A stretch of 64,000 nucleotides of DNA from contig NZ_WQNE01000016.1 of NCBI RefSeq assembly GCF_009759665.1, positions 1 through 64,000 on the forward strand, written 5' to 3'. Position numbers and translations under genes: made by a program. Every line of letters starts with the position of its first letter. Within the stretch, counting starts at the first letter, position 1. Below, in pieces: positions 45,932 through 55,802 of the stretch. Source of the stretch: Bradyrhizobium cajani (GTDB lineage: Bacteria; Pseudomonadota; Alphaproteobacteria; Rhizobiales; Xanthobacteraceae). The notes below the pieces were generated by a model. That model had not been told where the DNA came from, searched no databases, and was given only the letters and a program-made list of their open reading frames with translations.

Positions 45932-47487
45932 GCTTCTTCACCGATCCGCGCTGGGGCGAGGCGCTGTCGCATTTGCCCGATTATCTCGGCAATCATGTCC
46001 GGGTGAGCCTTGCCGCGCTCGCGCTTGGCCTTGCCGTCAGCCTGCCGCTGGCGATCCTCACGCGCAACCGCCCGGCGCCGCGCGGCATCCTGCTCGCGCT
46101 TGCCAGCATCGTGCAGACGGTCCCGGGACTGGCGCTGCTCGCACTGTTCTATCCGCTGTTGCTGCTGGCCGCCTCGGTGACGCTCGCCTGGTTCGGCGTC
46201 TCCTTCTCCGCCTTCGGCTTCCTGCCGGCGATGCTGGCGCTGGCGCTCTATTCGATGCTGCCGGTGCTGCGCAACGGCATCACCGGCCTCAACGGCATCG
46301 ACCCGGCGTTGCTCGAAGCCGCCAAAGGCGTCGGCATGACCGCGCGGCAGTCGCTGGTCATGGTCGAGCTGCCGCTGGCGCTGCCGGTGATGATGGCGGG
46401 CATCCGCACCGCCGCAGTCTGGGTGATCGGCACCGCCACGCTCTCGACGCCGATCGGGCAGACCAGCCTCGGCAATTACATCTTCGCCGGCCTTCAGACC
46501 CAGAACTGGGTGTTCGTGCTGTTCGGCTGCGTTGCTTCGGCCCTGCTGGCGCTCGCCGTCGATCAGTTGCTTGGCCTGATCGAAGGCGGCTTGCGCCAGC
46601 GCAGCCGCGCGCGCGCTGCGCTCGGCGGCATCGGAATCGCGGCCCTCGTCGCCGCGACGCTGGTGCCGACCATGGGGCGCTCGTCGCAGAGTTACGTCGT
46701 CGGCGCCAAGACATTTGCCGAGCAATATGTGCTATCGGCCCTGCTCAGGGACCGCCTCCAGGCCGCCGGTCTTCCGGCCACGGCGCGATCGGGCCTCGGC
46801 TCGAGCGTGATCTTCGAGGCTCTGAAGGCCGGCGACATCGATCTCTGTGTCGATTATTCCGGCACGCTCTGGGCCAACCAGCTGCACCGCACCGACATCA
46901 AGCCACGCGCGGAACTGATCGCGGATCTCAAGGCGGCGCTCGCCAAGGACAATATCACCCTGCTCGGCGAACTCGGCTTCGAGAATGCCTATGCGCTGGT
47001 GATGCCGCGGAAGCGCGCAGAAGCGCTCGGTGTCCGCACCATCGCCGATCTGGCCGCGCACACATCGACGATGTCGATTGCCGGCGACTACGAGTTCTTC
47101 TCCCGGCCGGAGTGGGCCGCGCTGCAAAAGGCCTATGGCCTTTCGTTCCGCGCGCAGCGCCAGATGCAGCCGGACTTCATGTATGCGGCGGTCGCCAGCG
47201 GCGAGGTCGACGTGATCGCCGGCTACACCAGCGACGGCCTGATCGCGAAATACGATCTCGTCGCGCTCGATGATCCCAGGCACGCGATCCCGCCCTATGA
47301 TGCGATCCTGCTGCTGGCGCCGAAGCGCGCCGGCGACGAGCGATTGCAGGCGGCGCTGACGCCGCTGCTCGGCAAGATCGATATCACCACGATGCGCGAG
47401 GCCAATCTGCGCGCCAGCGGCAATGACGCGAATTCGTCGCCGGATGCGGTGGCGAAGTGGCTGTGGGAGAAGGTCGGCAAGCGGTAG
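45928..47487 (+). CDS. OpuC/EgtU-type ABC permease fused to its substrate-binding domain
   Basis: A 519-aa membrane protein. Residues 1 to about 235 form the permease (about six helices, with the EAA loop GIDPALLEAAKGVGMTARQSLVMVELPLALP). A short cytoplasmic/basic patch and one more helix (about 228-245) lead to a periplasmic OpuAC-type binding domain of about 270 residues (VVGAKTFAEQYVLSALLRDRL; DIDLCVDYSGTLW; PDFMYAAVASGEVDVIAGYTSDGLIAKYDL). Such fusions are known for choline, glycine betaine, carnitine and, in EgtU, ergothioneine uptake. Together with the ATPase this is a complete two-gene transporter. Confidence 0.87.
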   Translation: MSFFTDPRWGEALSHLPDYLGNHVRVSLAALALGLAVSLPLAILTRNRPAPRGILLALASIVQTVPGLALLALFYPLLLLAASVTLAWFGVSFSAFGFLPAMLALALYSMLPVLRNGITGLNGIDPALLEAAKGVGMTARQSLVMVELPLALPVMMAGIRTAAVWVIGTATLSTPIGQTSLGNYIFAGLQTQNWVFVLFGCVASALLALAVDQLLGLIEGGLRQRSRARAALGGIGIAALVAATLVPTMGRSSQSYVVGAKTFAEQYVLSALLRDRLQAAGLPATARSGLGSSVIFEALKAGDIDLCVDYSGTLWANQLHRTDIKPRAELIADLKAALAKDNITLLGELGFENAYALVMPRKRAEALGVRTIADLAAHTSTMSIAGDYEFFSRPEWAALQKAYGLSFRAQRQMQPDFMYAAVASGEVDVIAGYTSDGLIAKYDLVALDDPRHAIPPYDAILLLAPKRAGDERLQAALTPLLGKIDITTMREANLRASGNDANSSPDAVAKWLWEKVGKR

Positions 47488-47517
47488 CTCGCATGCCCAG
47501 TCGGATCTCAAGCTCCG

Positions 47518-47650
47518 TCATCCTGAGGCGCGAGCCGCGCGGTGCGCGGCACCGTGCGGCGAGCCTCGAAGGATGATCGGCCCCGATACAGCCGGGCCGT
47601 CGCCCTTCGGCGCTTTTGCGCCGCAGGCCTCGCCCCTCAGGGTGACGGTG
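47518..47650. repeat. intergenic palindromic repeat (GTCATCCTGAGG type)
   Basis: Begins GTCATCCTGAGGCGCGAGCC, contains GCCTCGAAGGATGATCGGCCCC and a closing CGCCCCTCAGGGTGACGG. It shares the CATCCT/AGGATG arms with the MITE-like elements at 13352 and 30763 but lacks their ends. It lies between convergent genes and may act as a terminator. Confidence 0.55.
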
Positions 47651-47657
47651 ATGGAAA

Positions 47658-49367
47658 CTAAAGCCCCCGGATCATCCCCGCGTTGATCAGCAGCCGGTTC
47701 AGCCGCCGCGACTCCGCGCCGTCCTTGCAGCCGTAGAACATGCCCTTGCAGCGGAGCATGATCGCTTTCTGCTCGGCGAAGGATGGATCGAGTGGAATGC
47801 CGGCGGCTTCCTGGATGACCAGCGGCAGATAGGGGCCGTCGATCGTGTCCATCACGGCGTCGCTCTTCACCGGCTCGAAATTGACGGCGTCGATCGCGTA
47901 GTAGGTCCCGTAGAGACGCGGGTCATAAGCGTCGAGCTTCTTGCCGAGAGCGCCCTCGTCGAGCCCGGGCTCGAGCAGCTTCGGCGCAAACTCCGGCTGG
48001 TGATCGCCATAACGAACAATCAGGAAGGGCTCGCCCGGAAACGTCTTCTTCAGGCCCGCGACGAAAGCCTTGTACTGTTCGGCGCTCATCGCCTGCCGGC
48101 GCAGATATTCGTCGATGGACGGCATGTTGCCCGGCGCGCGCCAGTTCGGCAGCAGATCGGGACGGAAGCGGGTTTCCCAGGGGAAATGATTGGCGCCGAG
48201 ATAGATGAAGGTGAACAGCGGCTTGTTGGGCGGCTGCTGACCCATCAGCTGAAGCGCCTTGTCGTAGAAGAAGCTATCGGGCTCGACGTCCCTGGCGCCG
48301 AGATCCTTCGAATCGAGGAAGCGCTCGATGCCGGTCGTCATCTGGAAGCTGCGCGCGGCCATGAAGCCGCCATGGGCGGGATAGAGCGACAGGGTGTCGT
48401 AGCCGCAGCGGCGCAGCGCCAGCGGCAGGCCGCGCTCGACACGGTTCGAGGCGATACGGGTCACGAAATAGGCGAAGCGGCCGAACGAGCGCGAGGAGAG
48501 CCCGGCGAGCACGTTGTATTCGGTGAACCAGCTCGGCCCGCCATTGCTCTCGGCCAGGAACGTGCGCTGCTTGCCGTCCCAGGACTTGAAGTGGCTGCCA
48601 TAGCCTTGCGGCACCTTGATGCCCTGCGCGGCGCGGATGTCGAAGCTCGATTCATCATGGATCATGATGATGTTCGGCCGGCGGCCGGCGGGATGGCAGG
48701 CATCGACCAGCGGCATGTTGAGCCGCTCGTTGGTCGAAGCGGCCGATTCCATGAAGCCGTATTGCACGAAGTCGGAAACCGAACTGACGCCGGAGCGGAA
48801 GAATTTCGAGAGATAGCCGTCGTCGTAATAGCCGCGCCAGGCCTCGTCAGGATGGTAGAGCGAATAGCCGACCAGCGCGGCGAGGCAGGCAAGCTTGCAG
48901 GCGAGCGCCGGCAGGCGGCGGATGCGGAACGGATCGAGCCACCACAGCGCATACATCAGCGGCAGCGTGACGAGGCAGGCCAGGATCACCGACCAGCGCA
49001 GGTTCGGGAAGATCGTGAACAGGAACGCGACGGTGTCGCGGTCGATCATCATCAGGTCGATGAAGTTGACCGTCATCTGCACGACGTCGTGCTTGAGCCG
49101 CGACAGCAGCACCAGCACGACGACCATGGTCAACGACAGCGCGCCCGACAGCGCCGGCCGCCGCAGCAGCGTGATCCAGAAGAAATTGAGGATGCCCCAG
49201 GCCAGTGCGAAGGAGAAGCGTGAGGCGAAATCGGTTTCGGTCTCGTACATCAGCGCGAGCGCAGCCAGGTGCGGCGCTGCTACCGCGAGCAGACGCCAGA
49301 TGCCGAGCGCGGCGACGCTCGCCAGCACGGCGGTTGTGGCAGAGGGACCTGGATTGGGCGCGGACGC
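47658..49367 (-). CDS. membrane sulfatase-fold protein (LTA-synthase/phosphoethanolamine-transferase superfamily)
   Basis: A 569-aa protein with about five N-terminal membrane helices (to about residue 170) and a periplasmic alkaline-phosphatase-superfamily domain. The domain begins RPNIIMIHDESSFDIRAA, where in relatives a metal-bound Thr/Ser nucleophile follows, with later YPAHGGFMAARSF and FLIVRYGDHQPEF (the conserved DHQ-type metal site). It probably transfers a head group onto a periplasmic lipid or glycan, but the acceptor is unknown. The ATG at 49367 is preferred; a TTG at 49409 would add 14 residues. Confidence 0.78.
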   Translation of the reverse strand, partial: ASAPNPGPSATTAVLASVAALGIWRLLAVAAPHLAALALMYETETDFASRFSFALAWGILNFFWITLLRRPALSGALSLTMVVVLVLLSRLKHDVVQMTVNFIDLMMIDRDTVAFLFTIFPNLRWSVILACLVTLPLMYALWWLDPFRIRRLPALACKLACLAALVGYSLYHPDEAWRGYYDDGYLSKFFRSGVSSVSDFVQYGFMESAASTNERLNMPLVDACHPAGRRPNIIMIHDESSFDIRAAQGIKVPQGYGSHFKSWDGKQRTFLAESNGGPSWFTEYNVLAGLSSRSFGRFAYFVTRIASNRVERGLPLALRRCGYDTLSLYPAHGGFMAARSFQMTTGIERFLDSKDLGARDVEPDSFFYDKALQLMGQQPPNKPLFTFIYLGANHFPWETRFRPDLLPNWRAPGNMPSIDEYLRRQAMSAEQYKAFVAGLKKTFPGEPFLIVRYGDHQPEFAPKLLEPGLDEGALGKKLDAYDPRLYGTYYAIDAVNFEPVKSDAVMDTIDGPYLPLVIQEAAGIPLDPSFAEQKAIMLRCKGMFYGCKDGAESRRLNRLLINAGMIRGL

Positions 49368-49585
49368 CATCGACAACACGCAACAGCTGGTCCGGCGCGG
49401 TGATGCCAAGCCGTCTGGCCGGCTTGACGACGGCTAGGGCGCCCGGCGCAGCCGGAAGCCTGCACCGTGTCATAAAAATGTAATGGAACAGTCACGGTCA
49501 GGCAACGCGTCCGCCGATCCGACCTTCGCTTAATGTTAGCGGCAGGCGAAGCGCCGCGGGCGGGCGGGCACAGCCGCTCGCCGCG

Positions 49586-50236
49586 TCAGGGCTTGGCGAT
49601 CCCTGCGATGAACAGGTCGATCACCCCCTCCGCCATCCGCTCGATCTCGCCTTCCGCCACGCCCCAGCGCGGAAAGTGGCCGTCGAGATTCATCCGGGCA
49701 AATCCGTAGACCAGGGCGCGGCCGGCAATCTGGATGCGCTTGAGGTCCGCCGAGAGCAGCAGGCCCTGCTGCGCCGCCTCAGCCAGCATCTGCTCCGACA
49801 GCGCGATCAGCTCGGCATTGTCGCGGGTCAGCGCGGCCGAACTGCCATGGGCAAAGTAGCGCCCGGTGGAGATGATCTCGAAATGGGTGGGATTGCGCAT
49901 GGCCCAGCGCAGGTAAGCGAGCCCGAAGGCGCGGAAGCGGCCGAGCGGATCGGTGGCCGGCGCCTGGCTCAGCGCCGCCTCGATCTCGGCGCGGAAACGA
50001 CGCTGCGCCTCCTCGGCCACCGCCACCATCAAGGCATCGCGATTGGGAAAGTGCCGGAACGGCGCCCCCGGCGACACCGCAGCCCGGCGCGCGGCCTCGC
50101 GGACCGAGACCTCGGCGCCTTCGGCCGCCAGGTGCAGCGCAGCGTCGATCAGCACGCGGCGAAGGTCGCCGTGGTGATACGGCCGGACCTCGGGTGCTTG
50201 GCGGCGGGCACGCGGCTTGGGCGTCTTTGGTGTCAT
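49586..50236 (-). CDS. TetR/AcrR-family repressor
   Basis: A 216-aa regulator. The N-terminal helix-turn-helix is clear (RRVLIDAALHLAAEGAEVSVREAARRAAVSPGAPFRHFPNRDALMVAVA, about residues 25-75), followed by an all-helical ligand domain of the WHG/TetR_C type. AAGG precedes the ATG at 50236. It is divergent from the membrane protein at 50343, and two matching palindromes lie in the 106-base gap, so it likely represses that gene and itself. The inducer is unknown. Confidence 0.88.
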   Translation of the reverse strand: MTPKTPKPRARRQAPEVRPYHHGDLRRVLIDAALHLAAEGAEVSVREAARRAAVSPGAPFRHFPNRDALMVAVAEEAQRRFRAEIEAALSQAPATDPLGRFRAFGLAYLRWAMRNPTHFEIISTGRYFAHGSSAALTRDNAELIALSEQMLAEAAQQGLLLSADLKRIQIAGRALVYGFARMNLDGHFPRWGVAEGEIERMAEGVIDLFIAGIAKP

Positions 50237-50265
50237 GGCGCCTTCTAGCATCACCCGAACGTGAA

Positions 50266-50282
50266 TGTAAGCAGTGATTACA
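50266..50282. promoter_or_regulatory. TetR operator 1, TGTAA-N7-TTACA
   Basis: TGTAAGCAGTGATTACA lies 30 bases before the tetR start. It has the same 5-7-5 layout as the second site 43 bases away (about four helical turns), so both would face the same side of DNA. Confidence 0.72.
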
Positions 50283-50308
50283 CCATTGACGGTCGCTTCG
50301 ATCCAAAA

Positions 50309-50325
50309 TGTAATCGGCGATTACA
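50309..50325. promoter_or_regulatory. TetR operator 2, TGTAA-N7-TTACA
   Basis: TGTAATCGGCGATTACA, extended to a perfect 8-3-8 palindrome at 50308-50326, lies 18 bases before the start of the membrane protein gene and next to its AGGAGG ribosome site. Binding here would block transcription or initiation of the divergent gene. Confidence 0.75.
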
Positions 50326-50342
50326 TGCAGGAGGCGATTGTC

Positions 50343-50963
50343 ATGACGCAACGTCAAAGCTGGCTCGAAGGCTGGCGGCTGCTAGCCGTCCTTGCGCTCA
50401 GTCTGATCGCACTGAGCCTGTGGATCGCCTCGATGCGGCTGTTCGAGGTCGAGGGCGTGCGCATGGTGATCCGCTTCACGGCGCGAAGCTCACTGCTGCT
50501 GTTCTGCCTCGCCTTCAGTGCTGCGGCGCTGGCGCGGCTCTGGCCCAATGCCTGGACGCGTTGGCAGCGCCGCAACCGCCGCTATCTCGGCCTGAGTTTT
50601 GCGGCGTCCCACGCCATCCACGCGGTTGCGATCGTGGCGTTCGCCAGGATGGATCCGGCGGGATTTGCGCAAGCCACCTCGACCGCCTCCTTCATCTTCG
50701 GCGGCATCGGCTATGGCTTCATCATCGCCATGAGCGCGACCTCGTTCGACCGCACCGCCGGGCTGATCGGGCCGCGCACCTGGCGTGCGCTGCATGTTGC
50801 AGGCGGCTATTATCTCTGGTTCCAGTTCATGGTGTCGTTCGGCAAGCGCGTGCCGGCGATGCCGCTCTACGCCGCGTTCCTCGTTCCGCTCCTGATCGTG
50901 ATGACGCTGCGCATGATCGCGATGGCCCGCCACCCGCGCGGGCAGACCGTCGCGGCGGGCTGA
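50343..50963 (+). CDS. ferric reductase-like (haem-binding) membrane protein
   Basis: A 206-aa integral membrane protein with about six hydrophobic segments. Histidines in the membrane (SHAIHAV near residue 92 and the ALHVAGGYYLW segment near 148) are placed as in b-type haem ferric reductase/MsrQ-like domains. There is no FAD or NADPH domain, so it would need a partner. AGGAGG precedes the ATG at 50343. It is controlled in all likelihood by the divergent TetR. The exact redox role is unknown. Confidence 0.72.
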   Translation: MTQRQSWLEGWRLLAVLALSLIALSLWIASMRLFEVEGVRMVIRFTARSSLLLFCLAFSAAALARLWPNAWTRWQRRNRRYLGLSFAASHAIHAVAIVAFARMDPAGFAQATSTASFIFGGIGYGFIIAMSATSFDRTAGLIGPRTWRALHVAGGYYLWFQFMVSFGKRVPAMPLYAAFLVPLLIVMTLRMIAMARHPRGQTVAAG

Positions 50964-50973
50964 AACGCCCGCA

Positions 50974-51822
50974 TCACTGCGGCAGCAATCCGAGCCGCTT
51001 GGCGATGATGCGGTCAAGCGTCCGTTTCGGCAGCAGGGCCCCGATCAGATGCCGCATCGGGTCCGGTGTGATCTGGTAGCGCACCTTGGGGCTTGCGGCG
51101 GTCAGCGCCTCGAACGCCACTTCGGCGATGCGCTCGGCGGGCAGGCCCTTCGCGCCGAGCTCCATCATGAACGCCATCACCTTGTTCAGCGCCGGCAGAT
51201 AGGGCGAGTTCTGGTAGACGGAGAGATCGATCTCTTCGGCCTTGCTCCAGATCGGCGTCTTGACCGCGCCGGGCGCAATGATGATGACGTCGATGCCGAA
51301 CAGCATCAATTCGCGGCGCAGGCTCTCCGACAGGCCCTCGATCGCATGCTTTGAGGTGCTGTAAGGCGCCGACAGCGGATTGCCGTTCTTGCCCGCCACC
51401 GAGCTGATCATCACGATCCGCCCCCGCGGCCCCTTCAGCGATCGGTCTGCGCCGAGCAGCGGACCGAACGCCTGCGTCGCGATGACAGGGCCGATGACGT
51501 TGACGTCCATCTGGCGGCGGAAGTCGTCGGCCGACAATTCGAGGACAGGACCGGCGACTGCGATGCCGGCATTGTTGACGAGACCGGCCAGCGTGTCGCC
51601 ACCGAGCGCCTCGCGCACCTGGCGTGCGGCGGCCAGCACGGCGGCCTCGTCGGTGACGTCGAACAGCAGCGGCGTGAAGTTCGCACCGAACTCATCCTTG
51701 AGCCGGCCGGCATCGACCTGCTTGCGGACGCTGCCGAAGACGCGATAGCCGCGCCCGATCAGGAATTTCGCAATGGCCCAGCCGATGCCGGTGGACGCAC
51801 CCGTAACGACGACAGATCGCAT
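50974..51822 (-). CDS. short-chain dehydrogenase/reductase
   Basis: A 282-aa SDR. The cofactor motif TGASTGIG (residues 7-14), the NNAG motif (LVNNAGIAVAGP), and the catalytic Ser (ISSVAGKNG) with YSTSKHA (YxxxK) are all present. A classical SDR of slightly extended length with a C-terminal segment (MRHLIGALLPKRTLDRIIAKRLG) that resembles retinol-dehydrogenase-like members. The substrate is unknown. It is convergent with the haem-type membrane protein (10-base gap). Confidence 0.88.
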   Translation of the reverse strand: MRSVVVTGASTGIGWAIAKFLIGRGYRVFGSVRKQVDAGRLKDEFGANFTPLLFDVTDEAAVLAAARQVREALGGDTLAGLVNNAGIAVAGPVLELSADDFRRQMDVNVIGPVIATQAFGPLLGADRSLKGPRGRIVMISSVAGKNGNPLSAPYSTSKHAIEGLSESLRRELMLFGIDVIIIAPGAVKTPIWSKAEEIDLSVYQNSPYLPALNKVMAFMMELGAKGLPAERIAEVAFEALTAASPKVRYQITPDPMRHLIGALLPKRTLDRIIAKRLGLLPQ

Positions 51823-52287
51823 GATCCCCTCCCCTTCGAGTTCCCGCGATCATGCAGGAGGAGGCCGCGCCAGCGCAACGGATCGCGGTTCTCAAGCCGC
51901 GCAACGACAGCAATTTCGCGCGAGCAACGCGCGGCAAGAAGGCACAGCAGATGTCGGTTCTTGGAATCGAGGGAAAGTAAACGTCGCGCAGCAGGATGGA
52001 TCGCACGATGAGAATACGAATGAAGAGTAGATTCCTAGACTCTGAGGTTGCTGAAGTTTCGGCGTTCGGGAGATTGCACGAAATTGCCAGAAACGAGGCG
52101 AGATCAAGAATGTGGTTTAAACGTCAGTTCTTGGTGCTCGGTGAGCACTTCAACTCGCGAAGAATTTGAATGAAGCAGCAATGCTTGGCGCGAGATGAAG
52201 AGAGCGAGACCGCTGGTTGCGATCTCGCTCGAATCTAGCCGCGAAGGTTTAAGATTTGGTTTGGCGAGCGAAGCTTGTGTTTCACTC
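51823..52287. other. 465-bp intergenic stretch without a visible gene
   Basis: The GC content drops around 51950-52270. No frame has a ribosome site and coherent translation. I see no tRNA clover-leaf and no long inverted repeat. Unannotated small RNA genes cannot be excluded. Confidence 0.4.
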
Positions 52288-52399
52288 GTCATTCCGGGGC
52301 GCGACAAAGTCGCGAGCCTCAGATGCGCAATTGCGCATCGGGGAATCCAGAAGTCGTTGATCGAGAATCCGGATTGCGCTTCGCGCCCCCGGAATGACG
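52288..52399. repeat. intergenic repeat, GTCATTCCGGGGCGCG family
   Basis: Starts CGTCATTCCGGGGCGCGA and ends GCGCCCCCGGAATGACGG, perfectly paired outer arms with inner hairpins (GATGCGCAATTGCGCATC). It ends 9 bases from the ilvC stop codon, so on the minus strand it is a likely terminator of ilvC transcription. Confidence 0.7.
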
Positions 52400-52408
52400 G
52401 CACAGCCG

Positions 52409-53506
<1,098 letters not shown>

Positions 53507-53560
53507 CTAGAGCATTTTAGGGCCCCTGGGAAACCCGTTTCTGCATGGAAATCTGCGGCA

Positions 53561-54163
53561 TCATGCATCCATGAAGACGGGGTAGAGGGAAGCCAGCAAC
53601 AGGACCGCCATCAGGATGTTGAAGGCGCGGACCAGCCCCTCGGAAGTCAGAACCGGGCGCAGCGCGGTGCCGAACAGGGCCCAGACCACGGTCGAGACCG
53701 TGCCGATGATCAGGCTGATCACGGTCTGGATCGCGATATTGAGCGGGAATTGGGCGATCGCCGCATAGGCCGTGATGGTGCCGATCACGATCACCCAGCC
53801 CTTGGCGTTGATCCACTGGAACATGGCCGCGCCCCAGAAGGTCATCGGACCGCGGCCATCCCCCTCGCCCGACTTGGTCGGGCCGGCCATGGCGATCGCG
53901 GCGGCAAGATAGATCAGGTAGACCGCACCGGCATATTTCAGGATGGTCTGAAGGATCGGGTAGGCCAGGAACACGGTGCCGAGCCCGAGGCCGACGGCGG
54001 CGACCATGAAGGCAAAGCCGATGACGATGCCGGCGATGTGCGGGATGGTCCGGCGGAAGCCGTAGGTCAGGCCCGAGGACAGCAGCATGATGTTGTTCGG
54101 CCCGGGCGTGAAATACATCACCGCCATGAAGGCCAGGAAGGCATAGAACAGCGACTGGGACAT
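53561..54163 (-). CDS. LysE-family amino-acid exporter
   Basis: A 200-aa inner-membrane protein with about six helices. The LysE/RhtB signature FTPGPNNIMLLSSGLTYGFRRTIPHIAGI is at residues 19-47. Members export lysine, threonine, homoserine or other amino acids. Its gene is 7 bases after the DMT transporter gene and upstream of ilvC on the same strand. The ATG at 54163 follows GAGGT; a GTG at 54169 is an alternative. A link to branched-chain amino-acid overflow is inferred from place only. Confidence 0.87.
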   Translation of the reverse strand: MSQSLFYAFLAFMAVMYFTPGPNNIMLLSSGLTYGFRRTIPHIAGIVIGFAFMVAAVGLGLGTVFLAYPILQTILKYAGAVYLIYLAAAIAMAGPTKSGEGDGRGPMTFWGAAMFQWINAKGWVIVIGTITAYAAIAQFPLNIAIQTVISLIIGTVSTVVWALFGTALRPVLTSEGLVRAFNILMAVLLLASLYPVFMDA

Positions 54164-54170
54164 GCTCACC

Positions 54171-55055
54171 TCACGCGGTCTTCGGCAGCGGCTCTTTAGG
54201 CAACGGCCGCTTGGCCAGCACCATCACCGCGATGCCTCCGATCACGGTGAGCATGCCGGCGAGGCGCAAGGGTCCGAACCGCTCGCCGAACACAATGCTG
54301 GAGGCGGCCGAGCCGACGAACGGCACCAGCAGCGCGAACGGCACGACCTGCGCAGCCGGATAGTCACGGAGCAGCCGTCCCCACAGCCAGTAGGCGATGC
54401 TGGTGGAGATGGCGCCGAGCATCAGCACGCACAGCGCAGTGGTCAACGACACGTGCAGCAGCGATGTCCAGGTCGGCGCCGGACCGTTGGCGATCAGCGC
54501 CAGCACGAACAGCGGCACGGCTGAGGCGAGGCAAAGCCAGGCGAACAGATCGAACATCGGCACGCCGCGGGCGCCGCGCAGTAACAGATTGCCGACGGCA
54601 AAGCTGACCGGCGCGATCATCAGCACCGCGAAGGCGCCGACGCTGAAGTCATAGCCGACGGTACCGCAGATCATCAAAAGGCCGGCTGCTGCGATGACGA
54701 CGCCGAGCGCCTGCGCCGGCGTCGGCCGCTCGCCGAAAGCGGCCGCGGCAAAGCCGATCGTGAACAGCGCCTGGCTCTGCACGACCACGCTGGTCAGCCC
54801 CACCGGCACGCCATGGGCGATGCCATAGGCCTGGGACAGGAACTGGCCAAGGAACAGCGTGAAGCTGATCGCAATCAGCAGCGACCAGGTGATCTCAGGT
54901 TTACGGATGAACAGGCACGGCACCGCGGCAATGGTGAAGCGCATCGCCGTCATCAGCTCCGGCGAAAGCTCGTCGAGCGCGATCCGGCTTGCCACGAAGG
55001 CGAGCCCCCAGATGATCGCGACCAGGATGGCGATGAAGATATCGGCCGGCTTCAT
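54171..55055 (-). CDS. EamA/DMT-superfamily transporter
   Basis: A 294-aa membrane protein with ten helices, formed by two EamA halves (MTAMRFTIAAVPCLF and ISTSIAYWLWGRLLRDYPAAQVVPFALLVPFVGSAASSIVFGERF). It probably exports a metabolite or amino acid (RhtA/YdcZ-like). It is transcribed directly ahead of the LysE-type gene (7-base gap), making a two-exporter operon. Confidence 0.87.
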   Translation of the reverse strand: MKPADIFIAILVAIIWGLAFVASRIALDELSPELMTAMRFTIAAVPCLFIRKPEITWSLLIAISFTLFLGQFLSQAYGIAHGVPVGLTSVVVQSQALFTIGFAAAAFGERPTPAQALGVVIAAAGLLMICGTVGYDFSVGAFAVLMIAPVSFAVGNLLLRGARGVPMFDLFAWLCLASAVPLFVLALIANGPAPTWTSLLHVSLTTALCVLMLGAISTSIAYWLWGRLLRDYPAAQVVPFALLVPFVGSAASSIVFGERFGPLRLAGMLTVIGGIAVMVLAKRPLPKEPLPKTA

Positions 55056-55103
55056 TGTTGTTCCCGGTTCTGCACTGTCGTGCAGCCCTGTTTATTTTTC
55101 TGT

Positions 55104-55799
55104 CTAGCCTTGCTCGCCGGCTTTCGGTTTCCGCAGCAGATAAGTGCCGTGCATGGGGGCGTGGTAGTCGGCCGAGACCAGCGTGAAGCCGACGTCAGTC
55201 AGCATCCGCTCCATCACCCAGCCGAAGGTGGAATATTCGTCGCGCATGTGCGTGACGACGCCTTCGCGCGAAAAGTCGTGGTTCTTGATCTGGAATTCGG
55301 CCCATTGCTCGACATCGCGCTCGATCGCGTCAGGCATCGAAGCGTAGACGATGTCGCGCAGGTAGAAGCTCGCGCCCGGCTTCAGCGCGCGATAGATCCG
55401 CGACATCGCCACCGCCTTCCAGAAGTCCGGCAAATGATGCAGCGTGAACTCGCTGACGATCAGATCGTAGGACCCCGGGCGGTAGGAAAAGCTCAGCAGG
55501 CCGGCCGATTGAGTGCGGACCGGCGCCTTGCGGTCGCGCGCGTAGATCTCCGCGAGCGCCAGCATCGCCGGCGAGATGTCGATGGCGTCGACCTCGGCGC
55601 CCATCAGGGCAGCTTCGGTGGCCAGCACGCCGTTGCCGCAGCCGATGTCGGCGATGCGCCAGCCGCGCTGGACCCCGAGCATTTTCAGCGCGGCGCGCGC
55701 CCGCAGATCGGCATCCTCGTGGTTGTCGTAGATCGACGCCACCGCGGGCTCGATGCCCATCCGGTTCCGCTCGTTATAGTACCAGTCGCGCGCCAGCAT
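55104..55799 (-). CDS. class I SAM-dependent methyltransferase
   Basis: A 231-aa methyltransferase: SAM motif I ADIGCGNGVLATEAA (about residues 50-64), VDAIDISPAMLALA (motif II) and DLIVSEFTLHHLPDFWKAV (motif IV). The N-terminus (ARDWYYNERNRMGIEPAVASIYDN) is not common to generic methyltransferases and may bind the substrate. It starts only 3 bases after the ilvH stop, so it is probably co-transcribed with ilvH. The substrate is unknown. Confidence 0.85.
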   Translation of the reverse strand: MLARDWYYNERNRMGIEPAVASIYDNHEDADLRARAALKMLGVQRGWRIADIGCGNGVLATEAALMGAEVDAIDISPAMLALAEIYARDRKAPVRTQSAGLLSFSYRPGSYDLIVSEFTLHHLPDFWKAVAMSRIYRALKPGASFYLRDIVYASMPDAIERDVEQWAEFQIKNHDFSREGVVTHMRDEYSTFGWVMERMLTDVGFTLVSADYHAPMHGTYLLRKPKAGEQG

Positions 55800-55802
55800 G
55801 GT

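Noticed and set aside
51950-52270. Small RNA gene in the AT-richer spacer before ilvC's 3' repeat
   Set aside because: No promoter-terminator pair or stable extended structure could be identified by eye; left as an unannotated spacer.
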